A stretch of 64,000 nucleotides of DNA from Paenibacillus sp. GSMTC-2017 (lineage in GTDB: Bacteria > Bacillota > Bacilli > Paenibacillales > Paenibacillaceae). The translations under genes and the position numbers were made by a program. Below are positions 8,442-16,330 of this stretch, piece by piece (positions within the stretch are counted from its first letter, which is position 1; each line of letters opens with the position of its first letter). Location: positions 682,022 through 746,021 of the forward strand of contig NZ_JAECMT010000001.1 in assembly GCF_016019935.1 (NCBI RefSeq), in the 5' to 3' direction. A model generated the notes under the pieces. It did no database searches. It was not told the origin of the DNA and worked only from the letters and a program-made list of their open reading frames with translations.

Positions 8442-9887
8442 TTAATTGTGATGTTTCTCAATCAAGCTCTTTTTAAGATCCCAAACTTTAGCACTCATAT
8501 CAACTGGATATTTTTCTGGATTTAGCTTACGTAAATATTCTGGCCAAAATTGTTGCAACTGCTCTTCGTGGAAATTACGAATTTGCTGTAGATTTGGTAG
8601 CTTATATTCCAATTCTCCACTTTGGAAAACCGTGTGTAATAGAGGAATCGCTTCATAGTTCGTAACTTGTTTGGACAAATAAGGATGAAGCGGATCAAAT
8701 AATTTAAGCGGTTTGCCGTCGTGCATGTCACTCTCATCCGATAAAGCAATATAGTCAGCCTCTGCTTTGCCCGTCTCTTTGTTAATGATACGAAACACAT
8801 TTTTGACACCAGGAGTCGTTATCTTCTCTGGATTTCCAGAAATTTTTATGACAGGTCTGTATCCACCTTCACCGTCTTCTTTGGCAACAAGTTTATATAC
8901 ACCACCGAGTGAAGGGTTATCAGCTGCCGTTATTAATTGTGTGCCAACTCCCCAGCTATCGATTTGTGCTCCTTGAGCCTTTAAGTTAAAAATAATATTT
9001 TCGTCTAAATCATTGGAAGCTACAATCTTAACGTAGGGTAGTCCTGCGGCATCAAGCATCTTTCGAGCTTGTTTCGAAAGATATGCTAAGTCACCACTAT
9101 CTAATCGAATACCTTGCATTTTCTTACCACGGCTTTCTAAAGCTTTTCCAGTACGAATAGCATTCGGTAGACCGCTCTTTAGTGTGTCATAAGTATCTAC
9201 TAATAAAGTCACACCGTCAGGCAACGAATCCGCATATCGGTCGAAGGCTTGCTGCTCTGATTCATGAAATTGAACCCAAGCGTGTGCATGTGTTCCTTTG
9301 GTTGGGATACCAAACAACATCCCTGCTCGAAGATTCGATGTGGCATCGAATCCAGCAATATATGCAGCTCTTGCACCCCATATTGCCGCATCTGCTTCTT
9401 GTGCACGCCGCGTCCCAAATTCAAGTAAGTTTTCTGCAGGAGCAACTGCCTTAATCCGTGCTGCTTTAGTTGCGATCAATGTTTGGTAATTTACGAAGTT
9501 AAGAACTGCCGTTTCAATGAGTTGAGCCTCAAATATTCTAGCTTCGATCTGTATGAGAGGCTCACCCCCGAATACAATTGTACCTTCCGGAACGGCTTTT
9601 AGTTGTCCAGTAAATCGAAACTTTCGAAGTTCTTCCAAAAACTCTGGATCATAATTTTCCTCTTGCTCAGCAAGATAAGTTAGTTCTGCTTCACCGAATT
9701 GTAGGCTTTGAATGTAATGAACGACTCTCTCCAAACCAGCAAATACAGCAAAACCATTTCCGAAAGGCAATTTACGAAAATAAACATCGAATACTGCCTT
9801 TTGATTATGTGTCCCTTGTTTCCAATGTGCATACATCATATTAATTTGATATTTGTCAGTATGCAGCGTTAAATTTCCATAAGTCAT
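8442..9887 (-). CDS. pncB: Nicotinate phosphoribosyltransferase
   Basis: Enzyme of 481 residues that makes nicotinate mononucleotide from nicotinate and PRPP, with ATP hydrolysis, in NAD salvage. It begins LTLHTDKYQINMMYAHWKQG, the canonical NAPRTase opening, and has the substrate-loop segment LLEFGTRRAQ, the TSN-type region DATSNLRAG and the phosphate-binding stretch IRLDSGDLAYLS. Length fits the Gram-positive type. AGGAG before the ATG at 9887 is preferred to an upstream in-frame ATG. It lies 31 bases downstream of pncA on the same strand; the two enzymes act in succession. Confidence 0.95.
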   Translation of the reverse strand: MTYGNLTLHTDKYQINMMYAHWKQGTHNQKAVFDVYFRKLPFGNGFAVFAGLERVVHYIQSLQFGEAELTYLAEQEENYDPEFLEELRKFRFTGQLKAVPEGTIVFGGEPLIQIEARIFEAQLIETAVLNFVNYQTLIATKAARIKAVAPAENLLEFGTRRAQEADAAIWGARAAYIAGFDATSNLRAGMLFGIPTKGTHAHAWVQFHESEQQAFDRYADSLPDGVTLLVDTYDTLKSGLPNAIRTGKALESRGKKMQGIRLDSGDLAYLSKQARKMLDAAGLPYVKIVASNDLDENIIFNLKAQGAQIDSWGVGTQLITAADNPSLGGVYKLVAKEDGEGGYRPVIKISGNPEKITTPGVKNVFRIINKETGKAEADYIALSDESDMHDGKPLKLFDPLHPYLSKQVTNYEAIPLLHTVFQSGELEYKLPNLQQIRNFHEEQLQQFWPEYLRKLNPEKYPVDMSAKVWDLKKSLIEKHHN

Positions 9888-9918
9888 ATGTTTCACTCCT
9901 ATTGTCATCGTAAGAATA

Positions 9919-10476
9919 TTAGTTTTCTAATGGTTTACCGTCAATAAGCACCTCTGCCCCTAAAGTATGGCGGAAATGTCCCAGCGACCAATCATGTCCA
10001 GCTTCGTTAAAGCTAGCTACTGCATCTGCATGGATCGTTATCGAAAAACCTTTGTTGTACCCATCAACCGCAGTATGCAATACACAAATATCTGTACAAA
10101 CGCCTATAAGATGAATTTCTGTAATGCCTCTTGCTTTCAATCGAAGCTCCAGATCAGTTCCACAAAAAGCACTATAACGTGTTTTGTCCATCCAATATAT
10201 TCGATCCTTGTTAGCATCGTAAAGATCGTTTAACTTGCCATATAATGCCCTTCCTTCTGTTCCTCGAATATTGTGTGGAGGAAACAGCTTAGTTTCCGGA
10301 TGATAGAGATCTCCTTCATCATGAAGATCAACTGCCATAATGACATCATCACCCCCATTTACGAACGACTCAGTTAAATTAACAATTCGATCTTCGATCG
10401 CTATTGCCGGTTCCCCACATGGAAGCTTTCCAGTTACAAAATCAACAGTATAATCAATCACAATTAACGCACGCAT
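9919..10476 (-). CDS. pncA: Nicotinamidase (isochorismatase-like cysteine hydrolase)
   Basis: Hydrolase of 185 residues (Bacillus PncA/YueJ is about 183) that deamidates nicotinamide to nicotinate for pncB. The triad is visible: Asp8 in LIVIDYTVDF, Lys in MDKTRYSAFCGT and the nucleophilic Cys in GVCTDICVLH. Metal-site residues appear in VDLHDEGDLYHPE. Ribosome-binding site AAGGAGG precedes the ATG. It sits between nrtR and pncB, all on the minus strand, so the three likely work as one NAD-salvage unit. Confidence 0.93.
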   Translation of the reverse strand: MRALIVIDYTVDFVTGKLPCGEPAIAIEDRIVNLTESFVNGGDDVIMAVDLHDEGDLYHPETKLFPPHNIRGTEGRALYGKLNDLYDANKDRIYWMDKTRYSAFCGTDLELRLKARGITEIHLIGVCTDICVLHTAVDGYNKGFSITIHADAVASFNEAGHDWSLGHFRHTLGAEVLIDGKPLEN

Positions 10477-10543
10477 ATCGTTAACCTCCTTGAATGTCTA
10501 TATTATAAATTACGAATAATTACATATGGTTTCTTCTGATTAC

Positions 10544-11314
10544 CTATCCATAAATTGAGAGTTGAGGCACATAATCAGTGAAACGATATAATTGTGCCGC
10601 CCTTTGTGAATAACGATTGGATACGACCTTTGTACCATAGCTATCAACTACTTCCTCAATAATCCCTCGTCTACTTTGAGTGGACGTAATCTTACGAATG
10701 AAGTTTTTCTCTTGGAAATGGGGTACAACCGTTTGAATAACGTGATAAAGTTCGCTCATCGTAAATGTCTCTGGCAGAAACTCTTTTGCGATCGTTGTTG
10801 TTAACATCTTCTCCTGAACTTTTGACCATGCATCCATCAGCACTTCCTTGTGGTCGAATGCTAGCTCCATTTGCAATGCTTCTTTGATTGGAACTAAACG
10901 TACGTCTGCTGCATCGTCATTAGCTGCCCGGCCTGCTAACAAACTTTCATTCACCAAGGCAAAAAATGCGTGAGAGATCATCCATCCACGAGGATCTCTT
11001 CCAGGTTTGCTGTACACGTTGAAATATTCCATGTGGACGTTCGATACACCCGTTTCTTCCTCGAGCTCTCGTCTTGCACAGTCATACATACTTTCTAATT
11101 CGTCACAAAATCCGCCCGGCAATGCCCAGCACCCTTCAAACGGCCATTTCTTACGTTGAATTAGAAGCACTTGTAACTCCCTTTCGGGTAATGCTTTTTT
11201 CGCAAGCTTTTTCTCCGTTGTTGTGATGGTAAAGATAACGATGTCACTTGGCGCTCCATCAGGTGTACGATAGCTCTTAGATGTATAGTTAGATTCATTT
11301 TCGATCATTTCCAT
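10544..11314 (-). CDS. nrtR: NrtR-type Nudix/winged-helix protein, likely NAD-metabolism regulator
   Basis: Protein of 256 residues joining an N-terminal Nudix domain to a C-terminal winged-helix region (about 185-255, TMSELYHVIQTVVPHF...RRGIIEEV), the architecture of NrtR, the Nudix-related regulator of NAD genes that senses ADP-ribose. The Nudix box is complete: GGFCDEL-E-SMYDCAR-RELEEETGV follows Gx5Ex7REUxEExGU, so hydrolase activity (ADP-ribose type) may be retained. It lies just upstream of pncA-pncB. The ATG at 11314 is chosen because a promoter (TTGACA at 11386-11381, CATAAT at 11364-11359) would leave almost no leader for the ATG at 11338; the ribosome-binding site is weak either way. 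Confidence 0.8.
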   Translation of the reverse strand: MEMIENESNYTSKSYRTPDGAPSDIVIFTITTTEKKLAKKALPERELQVLLIQRKKWPFEGCWALPGGFCDELESMYDCARRELEEETGVSNVHMEYFNVYSKPGRDPRGWMISHAFFALVNESLLAGRAANDDAADVRLVPIKEALQMELAFDHKEVLMDAWSKVQEKMLTTTIAKEFLPETFTMSELYHVIQTVVPHFQEKNFIRKITSTQSRRGIIEEVVDSYGTKVVSNRYSQRAAQLYRFTDYVPQLSIYG

Positions 11315-11340
11315 GAGGAGTATTTCGCTCCATTCCATAT

Positions 11341-11386
11341 TGTCATTTTGATAATTTCATTATGACATTATTTTAGTAAATGTCAA
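11341..11386 (-). promoter_or_regulatory. nrtR promoter with overlapping inverted-repeat operator candidate
   Basis: On the minus strand TTGACA (11386-11381) and CATAAT (11364-11359) are 16 bases apart. The region holds the palindrome TGACATT-N9-AATGTCA (11363-11385) and an overlapping second inverted pair TGTCAT/ATGACA (11341-11346, 11362-11367). Half-sites thus fall over the -35, the -10 and the start region, as expected for autoregulation. A single GACATT half-site also lies upstream of pncA (10493-10498). Confidence 0.5.
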
Positions 11387-11478
11387 TTCCCTTTTTTAGA
11401 AACTAAGAAACTAACGACTATAACCTATAATATGGTATCCTTGTATACATTGGACATTTGCAAATAGGAGGATTATAT

Positions 11479-12066
11479 ATGAATCTCGCAAACAAAATTA
11501 CAATTGCAAGAATTTTATTAATACCTGTTTTCATTTTATTCTTCCCCATTTATCCAGAATGGCTCGTACAACAATCCGGCGTCTTACAACATCTCGATCA
11601 TTATGGACTTCTTTATGCAGCAGCATTTTTCCTGTTAGTAGCAGCTACCGATAAGTTAGATGGCCATATCGCGAGAAAGTATAATCAAATAACAAATTTA
11701 GGTAAGCTCCTCGACCCGCTAGCAGATAAGCTACTTATATCGGCCGCATTGATTTTAATGGTCGGAAGCGACATTATTTATTCGTGGATTGCACTCATCA
11801 TTATCGGTAGAGAAATCATTATTACTGCTATCAGAGTCATCGCCGCTTCCAAAGGAATAGCACTTCAAGCCGATGGCTTTGGCAAAATAAAGATGGTATT
11901 TCAAGTCGCTGCTATTGCCGCTTTATTAATGAATCACGGTCCTTTTCCGTTGCTAAAAACACTGCAAATAGATCAGCTATTAATTTACATTGCATTAGTG
12001 CTCACAGTTTATTCCGGTTACAATTACATTCGCAAAAACTACTCTATGTTGAAGTTACATATGTAA
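11479..12066 (+). CDS. pgsA: CDP-diacylglycerol--glycerol-3-phosphate 3-phosphatidyltransferase
   Basis: Membrane enzyme of 195 residues that makes phosphatidylglycerophosphate, committing CDP-diacylglycerol to phosphatidylglycerol. It carries the complete CDP-alcohol phosphotransferase motif DGx2ARx8Gx3Dx3D as DGHIARKYNQ...GKLLDPLADK (about residues 59-85) and starts with the typical MNLANKITIARILLIPVF. About five membrane helices. AGGAGG seven bases before the ATG at 11479 is decisive for the start. It is not next to cinA/recA as in Bacillus, so a second copy elsewhere is possible. Confidence 0.9.
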   Translation: MNLANKITIARILLIPVFILFFPIYPEWLVQQSGVLQHLDHYGLLYAAAFFLLVAATDKLDGHIARKYNQITNLGKLLDPLADKLLISAALILMVGSDIIYSWIALIIIGREIIITAIRVIAASKGIALQADGFGKIKMVFQVAAIAALLMNHGPFPLLKTLQIDQLLIYIALVLTVYSGYNYIRKNYSMLKLHM

Positions 12067-12083
12067 TCGTAGTAAAACAACGC

Positions 12084-12119
12084 AAAAAATCCTCACAACA
12101 ATAGTTGTGGGGATTTTTT
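12084..12119. terminator. Bidirectional rho-independent terminator
   Basis: AAAAAATCCTCACAAC/GTTGTGGGGATTTTTT stem, 16 bp with one wobble pair and loop AATA, between convergent pgsA and the GNAT gene. Confidence 0.85.
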
Positions 12120-12121
12120 GA

Positions 12122-12565
12122 TTACAGCTTCACTTTCATATTTATAACATACGGCTGCAAACCAGCTTTTAACCAAAACTGATGCCCTGAATGGTTAGCT
12201 GCAAGTACATCGACACTAAGAATATCAATTGATGCAAATCGTTGTTCTTTAAGTAGCTCAACTCCTCGTATGCCATACCCTTTGCATCGAAATCTGTCTA
12301 CGATAAAATATTGTCTTATGTACACATCTTTACAATGTGAATTTGTATCATTATCACTGAAACGATATAGTGCATATCCAACAATAGCATCCTCTAACAA
12401 AATAATGTCCGCTAAATAATCGGTAGCTAAAAAAACCTTCATTCTCACTTCTAATTGCTCCACATTCATTGGATTAGAGTTACCTTCGTCATCAATTAAT
12501 TGTTTATTCATTTTTGCTAATAATGAAATATCCGCTTCAGTAGCTAATTTTAATGTAAGTTTCAT
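12122..12565 (-). CDS. GNAT-family N-acetyltransferase
   Basis: Protein of 147 residues with the GNAT fold. The acetyl-CoA pyrophosphate loop is present in modified form as YIRQYFIVDRFRCKGYGIRGVELL (R-x2-G-x-G/A type), followed by the C-terminal helix and strand NHSGHQFWLKAGLQPY. Substrate is unknown. GAGGAG 11 bases upstream supports the start. It converges with pgsA across a shared terminator. Confidence 0.75.
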   Translation of the reverse strand: MKLTLKLATEADISLLAKMNKQLIDDEGNSNPMNVEQLEVRMKVFLATDYLADIILLEDAIVGYALYRFSDNDTNSHCKDVYIRQYFIVDRFRCKGYGIRGVELLKEQRFASIDILSVDVLAANHSGHQFWLKAGLQPYVINMKVKL

Positions 12566-12672
12566 CTATTCACATACTCCTCTCGATCGTTAAATGGAAA
12601 CTTTTTAGTTTAATAAGTTTTGTAAGGGGTGATACTGGACTTAATGTTATCATTCCGGAAAGGAATACCTAT

Positions 12673-12900
12673 ATGTGGATTGCTGTAGCAACCATTGCCG
12701 TTGCACTTTTTATTATCAAGATCGAAGTTCCATCCCTACGAAGAAAGCAGTTAAAAAAGGAACTATGGGTATTTGCTACCCTTCTATTGTTAGGATCTGG
12801 GATATGTATTTTAATGGGTCTACATGCTGATTTCCCAAGCCCTGCTGGTTGGATAATTACGGTGTACAAACCTATTTACGAAACAATTTTCGGGCAATAA
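12673..12900 (+). CDS. Small two-span membrane protein upstream of a germination permease
   Basis: Protein of 75 residues with two predicted membrane helices (about 2-16 and 32-47) separated by a basic loop (LRRKQLKKE). GGAAAGGAA lies about seven bases before the ATG. It ends 21 bases before the GerAB-like gene on the same strand, so the two are almost certainly co-transcribed. Small membrane proteins do occur in spore-germination loci of Bacillaceae, and a role as an accessory subunit is an inference from position only. Confidence 0.62.
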   Translation: MWIAVATIAVALFIIKIEVPSLRRKQLKKELWVFATLLLLGSGICILMGLHADFPSPAGWIITVYKPIYETIFGQ

Positions 12901-12921
12901 AGTAAGGGAGATGGGGAGTCG

Positions 12922-14010
12922 ATGTTAGAGAGAGGGAAAATCGGAGCACGTCAACTTGCCATTCTGGCCTGTTTAGCTACAATTGGGGATTCGATATTGG
13001 CTCTACCGTCTATAACAGCTACCGTAGGTAAACAGGATGCTTGGATCTCTGCCATTTTAGGACTCGTAATTGGAATTATAATCGTTTTTTTATTTACGTT
13101 TGTTGGCAAACTCTATCCTTCATTAACAGTAATTGAATACAATGAAAAAATATTAGGTAAATGGCTTGGTCTATGTGCATCATTATTGTTTTTATTTTTT
13201 ATTTTTATTGATGCTTCCGTTTATGTTCGTGAGATTGGTGATTTTATGACAACGATGATTATGCCAGATACGCCAATCCAATACATTCATGTTTTATTTA
13301 TCTTCATTGTTGTAATGGGAATACGTTTAGGTCTCGAAGTTTTTACGCGCGCTGGGGAACTCTTCTTCCCTTTTTTTGTACTGCTCTTTATGTTATTTAT
13401 TATTTTTCTTGCACCTCAAGCAAAGTTGGAAAACATTCAACCTATTTTTGAAGAGGGAATTAGGCAAGTTATGCCAGGTTCTCTTGCTTCAGCTGCTTAT
13501 CCTTTTATGGAGTTAATCGTCTTTTTAATGATTTTCCCTTATGTTAATCGGACAGACCAGATAAGAAAAAGCATGATAATTGGAACGCTCCTTGGGGGAA
13601 TCGTTATCATCTTGATTGTCATGCTTTCTATTCTAGTATTAGGTGTAAACTTTACCGCAAGTCACCACTATCCTAGCTTCGAATTAGCAAAAAAAATAAG
13701 CATCGGAGATTTTTTGGAAAGAGTAGAAGCGATTATGATGATATTGTGGTTCCTTTCCATTTACTTCAAACTTGCTATATACTTCTATAGTTTCAACTTA
13801 GGAATAGCGCAGATGCTTCGGCTAAAGGAATATAAATTTTTAACTCTTCCTTTAGGTATCATTCTACTGATAGGCTCACTTACACTAGATCCTAATATCG
13901 TATATTTTAACCAATTGGCAAAATATTGGCCTATGTATGATCTAACGTACATCGTTGGATTTCTTGTACTGTTATTGGCCGTATATGCCGTTCGTCACAA
14001 AAAAGAGTAA
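12922..14010 (+). CDS. GerAB/YndE-family spore germination permease
   Basis: Membrane protein of 362 residues with about ten helices, the usual size and layout of the B subunit of Ger-type germinant receptors (APC superfamily), which sit in the spore inner membrane and contribute the ligand pocket. Family-like stretches are KIGARQLAILACLATIGDSI at the N terminus, FPFFVLLFM, and the later LELIVFLMIFPYVN region. The usual partners gerAA and gerAC are not beside it; only the small gene before it shares the strand. GGGGAG precedes the ATG. The stop lies one base from that of the convergent ABM gene, with no terminator between. Confidence 0.85.
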   Translation: MLERGKIGARQLAILACLATIGDSILALPSITATVGKQDAWISAILGLVIGIIIVFLFTFVGKLYPSLTVIEYNEKILGKWLGLCASLLFLFFIFIDASVYVREIGDFMTTMIMPDTPIQYIHVLFIFIVVMGIRLGLEVFTRAGELFFPFFVLLFMLFIIFLAPQAKLENIQPIFEEGIRQVMPGSLASAAYPFMELIVFLMIFPYVNRTDQIRKSMIIGTLLGGIVIILIVMLSILVLGVNFTASHHYPSFELAKKISIGDFLERVEAIMMILWFLSIYFKLAIYFYSFNLGIAQMLRLKEYKFLTLPLGIILLIGSLTLDPNIVYFNQLAKYWPMYDLTYIVGFLVLLLAVYAVRHKKE

Positions 14011-14011
14011 C

Positions 14012-14302
14012 TTATATTATTTTCTCAAAATGTTCAACTGACGGAAACGGATCATAAAAATGATGTAATAACGCTTTCCACTCTAAATATTGTTTTGAAC
14101 CTCTAAAGCCAATCGTATGATCCTCAAGCGTTTCCCAGTTTACGAGCAAAATATATTTGTTGCGATCTTCGATACAGTTCTGAAGCTCATGATTAATGTA
14201 ACCCTTCATCATTGAAATGATTGCCGATGCTTGTCTGAAATTACCTTCAAACTCCTCTGTCATTCCGGGTTTTACCTGTAGCATTGCAACTTCTAATATC
14301 AT
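14012..14302 (-). CDS. ABM-domain (antibiotic biosynthesis monooxygenase-like) protein
   Basis: Protein of 96 residues with the dimeric ferredoxin-like alpha+beta barrel called ABM: MILEVAMLQVKPGMTEEFEGNF...AIISMMKGYINHELQ...NKYILLVNWETLEDHTIGFRGSKQYLEWKALLHHF. These proteins include heme- and quinone-modifying monooxygenases and many of unknown role; no heme-ligand assignment is possible here. AGAGGAGAGG precedes the ATG. It follows the metallophosphoesterase by 28 bases on the same strand and may be its operon partner. Confidence 0.78.
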   Translation of the reverse strand: MILEVAMLQVKPGMTEEFEGNFRQASAIISMMKGYINHELQNCIEDRNKYILLVNWETLEDHTIGFRGSKQYLEWKALLHHFYDPFPSVEHFEKII

Positions 14303-14330
14303 TGTAATCCTCTCCTCTGGTTGGTTATCA

Positions 14331-15143
14331 TCATCTATTTCGTTGTGAATGATCGTATCGAAACACTGCTATTTCAGGTGGGCAGAAGAAACGGACTGGA
14401 ATTTTTACCGTTCCTAGCCCTCTATTGATATAAAAATTTTTGAGTTCATCAAAACGTGTTAACCCTACATGGAAATTTTTATAACTACCGAACGTTCGGC
14501 CACATATCCTTATTTGACCACCATGAGTGTGACCAACAAGCAATAAATCATAAGGCAGATGATGCAAGTCCACCAGATTAATGATAGAAGGAGAATGTGC
14601 TAACAATATAATATGATCCGCGTTTTGGATTTCTTTTTTACTAATAGTAACTTTTTCATTACCATAAATAGAATTATCGAATCCATAGAACAATATTTGT
14701 TTACCTGCGCGCTCGATTAACACACCGCTGTTGTTTAATACAACTATTCCTTGATTACGTAGAGATTGGACAATATGCTCATGTTCTTCTTGCGTATAAA
14801 GCCTCTTTTTAAAAAAGTTAGCTCCTTCACGCTCGTAATTACCGGGAACAAATAAGATGTTGCGACAATTGATCTTTTGAAGCTCGATTAATACGCGGTT
14901 TAATTGCTGTATATTCGATATTAAATCCCCTGTTATAACAACATAATCAGGGTTAGTACTGTTAACCATGCTACTTAATGATCCATTAATAAATCGTGTT
15001 TGACCATGAATATCAGACAACTGAACAATTGTGAATGGCATATTGGACTCATTCTTTAGTACAATTGTCGAATACTTGACGTAATACGTATGGTAAATGA
15101 GATAAACGAACATACAAACTACCAGAGCTAAAAATAAGATCAT
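14331..15143 (-). CDS. Membrane-anchored calcineurin-like metallophosphoesterase
   Basis: Protein of 270 residues with an N-terminal membrane helix (about 1-17) and a YkuE-like phosphoesterase domain facing outward or attached to the membrane. Metal-site motifs are SDIHG, GDLISN, the segment PGNYER, LAHSPS and GHTHGGQI. The third motif is normally GNHE/GNHD; here the catalytic His is replaced by Tyr, which may reduce or alter activity. Ykue-type proteins act on phosphodiester or lipid-linked substrates in the envelope (family knowledge). GGAGG ten bases upstream sets the ATG at 15143. Confidence 0.85.
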   Translation of the reverse strand: MILFLALVVCMFVYLIYHTYYVKYSTIVLKNESNMPFTIVQLSDIHGQTRFINGSLSSMVNSTNPDYVVITGDLISNIQQLNRVLIELQKINCRNILFVPGNYEREGANFFKKRLYTQEEHEHIVQSLRNQGIVVLNNSGVLIERAGKQILFYGFDNSIYGNEKVTISKKEIQNADHIILLAHSPSIINLVDLHHLPYDLLLVGHTHGGQIRICGRTFGSYKNFHVGLTRFDELKNFYINRGLGTVKIPVRFFCPPEIAVFRYDHSQRNR

Positions 15144-15271
15144 ATCACAATGTCCTCCAATATCGGCAACTATAATCGTGAATTTTATTACAATATTTTC
15201 AATATGACCAATTCCAGACTAGGTAAATTTATGTTATTCTATCATATAATGAATGAAACTGGGTTTTTTTA

Positions 15272-15475
15272 GTGAGTAATCTCTTGCTAGTTAGAGTAAC
15301 AGGATTACTAATTGAAAATGAGCACATTTTATTAGTGAAACAGTAAATATCTCCCGCTCGAAGCTGGTCTCTACCAGGTGGACGAGTAGAACAAGGAGAA
15401 ACACTGGATGAAGCGATTGTTAGAGAAATTGAGGAGGGTACGGGACTTCTCACGGATGTAATCAAACTATAAAGG
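15272..15475 (+). pseudogene. Degenerate Nudix hydrolase gene
   Basis: Translation from the GTG at 15272 gives a Nudix N terminus (LLLVRVTGLLIENEHILLVKQ), a stop codon, then [29 protein letters not shown] before a second stop and loss of similarity. The Nudix box is recognisable, but the second catalytic Glu of the EE pair is Gly. Two in-frame stops, missing C-terminal half and no ribosome-binding site show a decayed gene. Confidence 0.75.
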
Positions 15476-15552
15476 ACTGAAAAGTTATATTGGTTTACAA
15501 TTGGCGTAATATGCTCCTTAGTACTTATGATGTTTAGATTTATGCTGTCAGA

Positions 15553-15711
15553 TCATTTCTGATCAAATCTGTTTTGAATATTCGTATTATCTTGTAATAC
15601 CACTACTTTACCGCGATATGGCTTCAGCAGTTCAAAAACGATTGGTTTATCTTTTTTCTGATAGTTGTAATTCCAACTCAAACCCTTGTGAGACCCAAGA
15701 TCGTCAATCAC
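15553..15711 (-). pseudogene. Possible gene remnant, 52 codons
   Basis: An open stretch beginning GTG and encoding DLGSHKGLSWNYNY...KPYRGKVVVLQDN has protein-like composition (alternating hydrophobic strands, few rare residues) but no ribosome-binding site and no membrane or catalytic motif. Next to the broken Nudix gene, it may be the tail of a lost gene. Family not recognised. Confidence 0.3.
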
Positions 15712-15772
15712 TCAGCTTTTCCTTTTGGCATTTTTAGTTATAATGAAATCGTTATACTAACGTATTACCTAG

Positions 15773-16291
15773 TTATTTTGCAATAAACGTCCTTACTTTC
15801 TTAACTGACGAAAGATCAATTTTACCTGTAACCCCTTGAAACTCTGGCTCCAAATCCCACCAGGGCGATTGTCTCAACAACGCAAGTTCAAATACCCGCT
15901 CCCAGCTCTCTTCTTTTGAAATAGTCATCTCGTTTCTTTTATATAACTCCCACTCTTCATCGTTTAAAGCTAGGAAACTTTTATTTAGAACGCTATGCCA
16001 TGCATCAAAATCGGATAACAATACTAGATCATTTGGTATCTCCACTTCAAGACTTACTGCACTTGTGCCTCTTTCAAAATGGTTCCCTCTTCGAAGATCC
16101 GGTTTTTCCGTCCATAGCCAAATAGGGTATTCACCGTTATATTCAGGAAGCCTTTTCTTCATTTGTTTCATCATCCAATCGTAACTTTGAAGGAAATACT
16201 CCCAAATGAACTCGGCGTTCCCTACTAAATAACCAACCTTTTGAGCATGTTCCCAAGCTTCCGCAGTTTGGTTTGTCCAATATCTTGTCAT
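15773..16291 (-). CDS. DUF3841 family protein
   Basis: Cytoplasmic protein of 172 residues matching DUF3841: the opening TRYWTNQTAEAWEHAQKVGYL, the central IWLWTEKPDLRRG and the LEVEIPNDLVLLSDFDAWHSVLN segment are characteristic. Function is unknown. GAGGATT precedes the ATG. It follows the unknown gene at 16331-17101 by 39 bases on the same strand... the order of transcription being that gene first, so they may be co-transcribed. Confidence 0.72.
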   Translation of the reverse strand: MTRYWTNQTAEAWEHAQKVGYLVGNAEFIWEYFLQSYDWMMKQMKKRLPEYNGEYPIWLWTEKPDLRRGNHFERGTSAVSLEVEIPNDLVLLSDFDAWHSVLNKSFLALNDEEWELYKRNEMTISKEESWERVFELALLRQSPWWDLEPEFQGVTGKIDLSSVKKVRTFIAK

Positions 16292-16330
16292 AAATAATCC
16301 TCATATTCTTTCTAGAATATTAACAACCAA

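Noticed and set aside
15229..15465. 78-codon open frame on the minus strand
   Set aside because: It runs opposite the broken Nudix sequence, has no ribosome-binding site and its translation is low-complexity Ser-rich.
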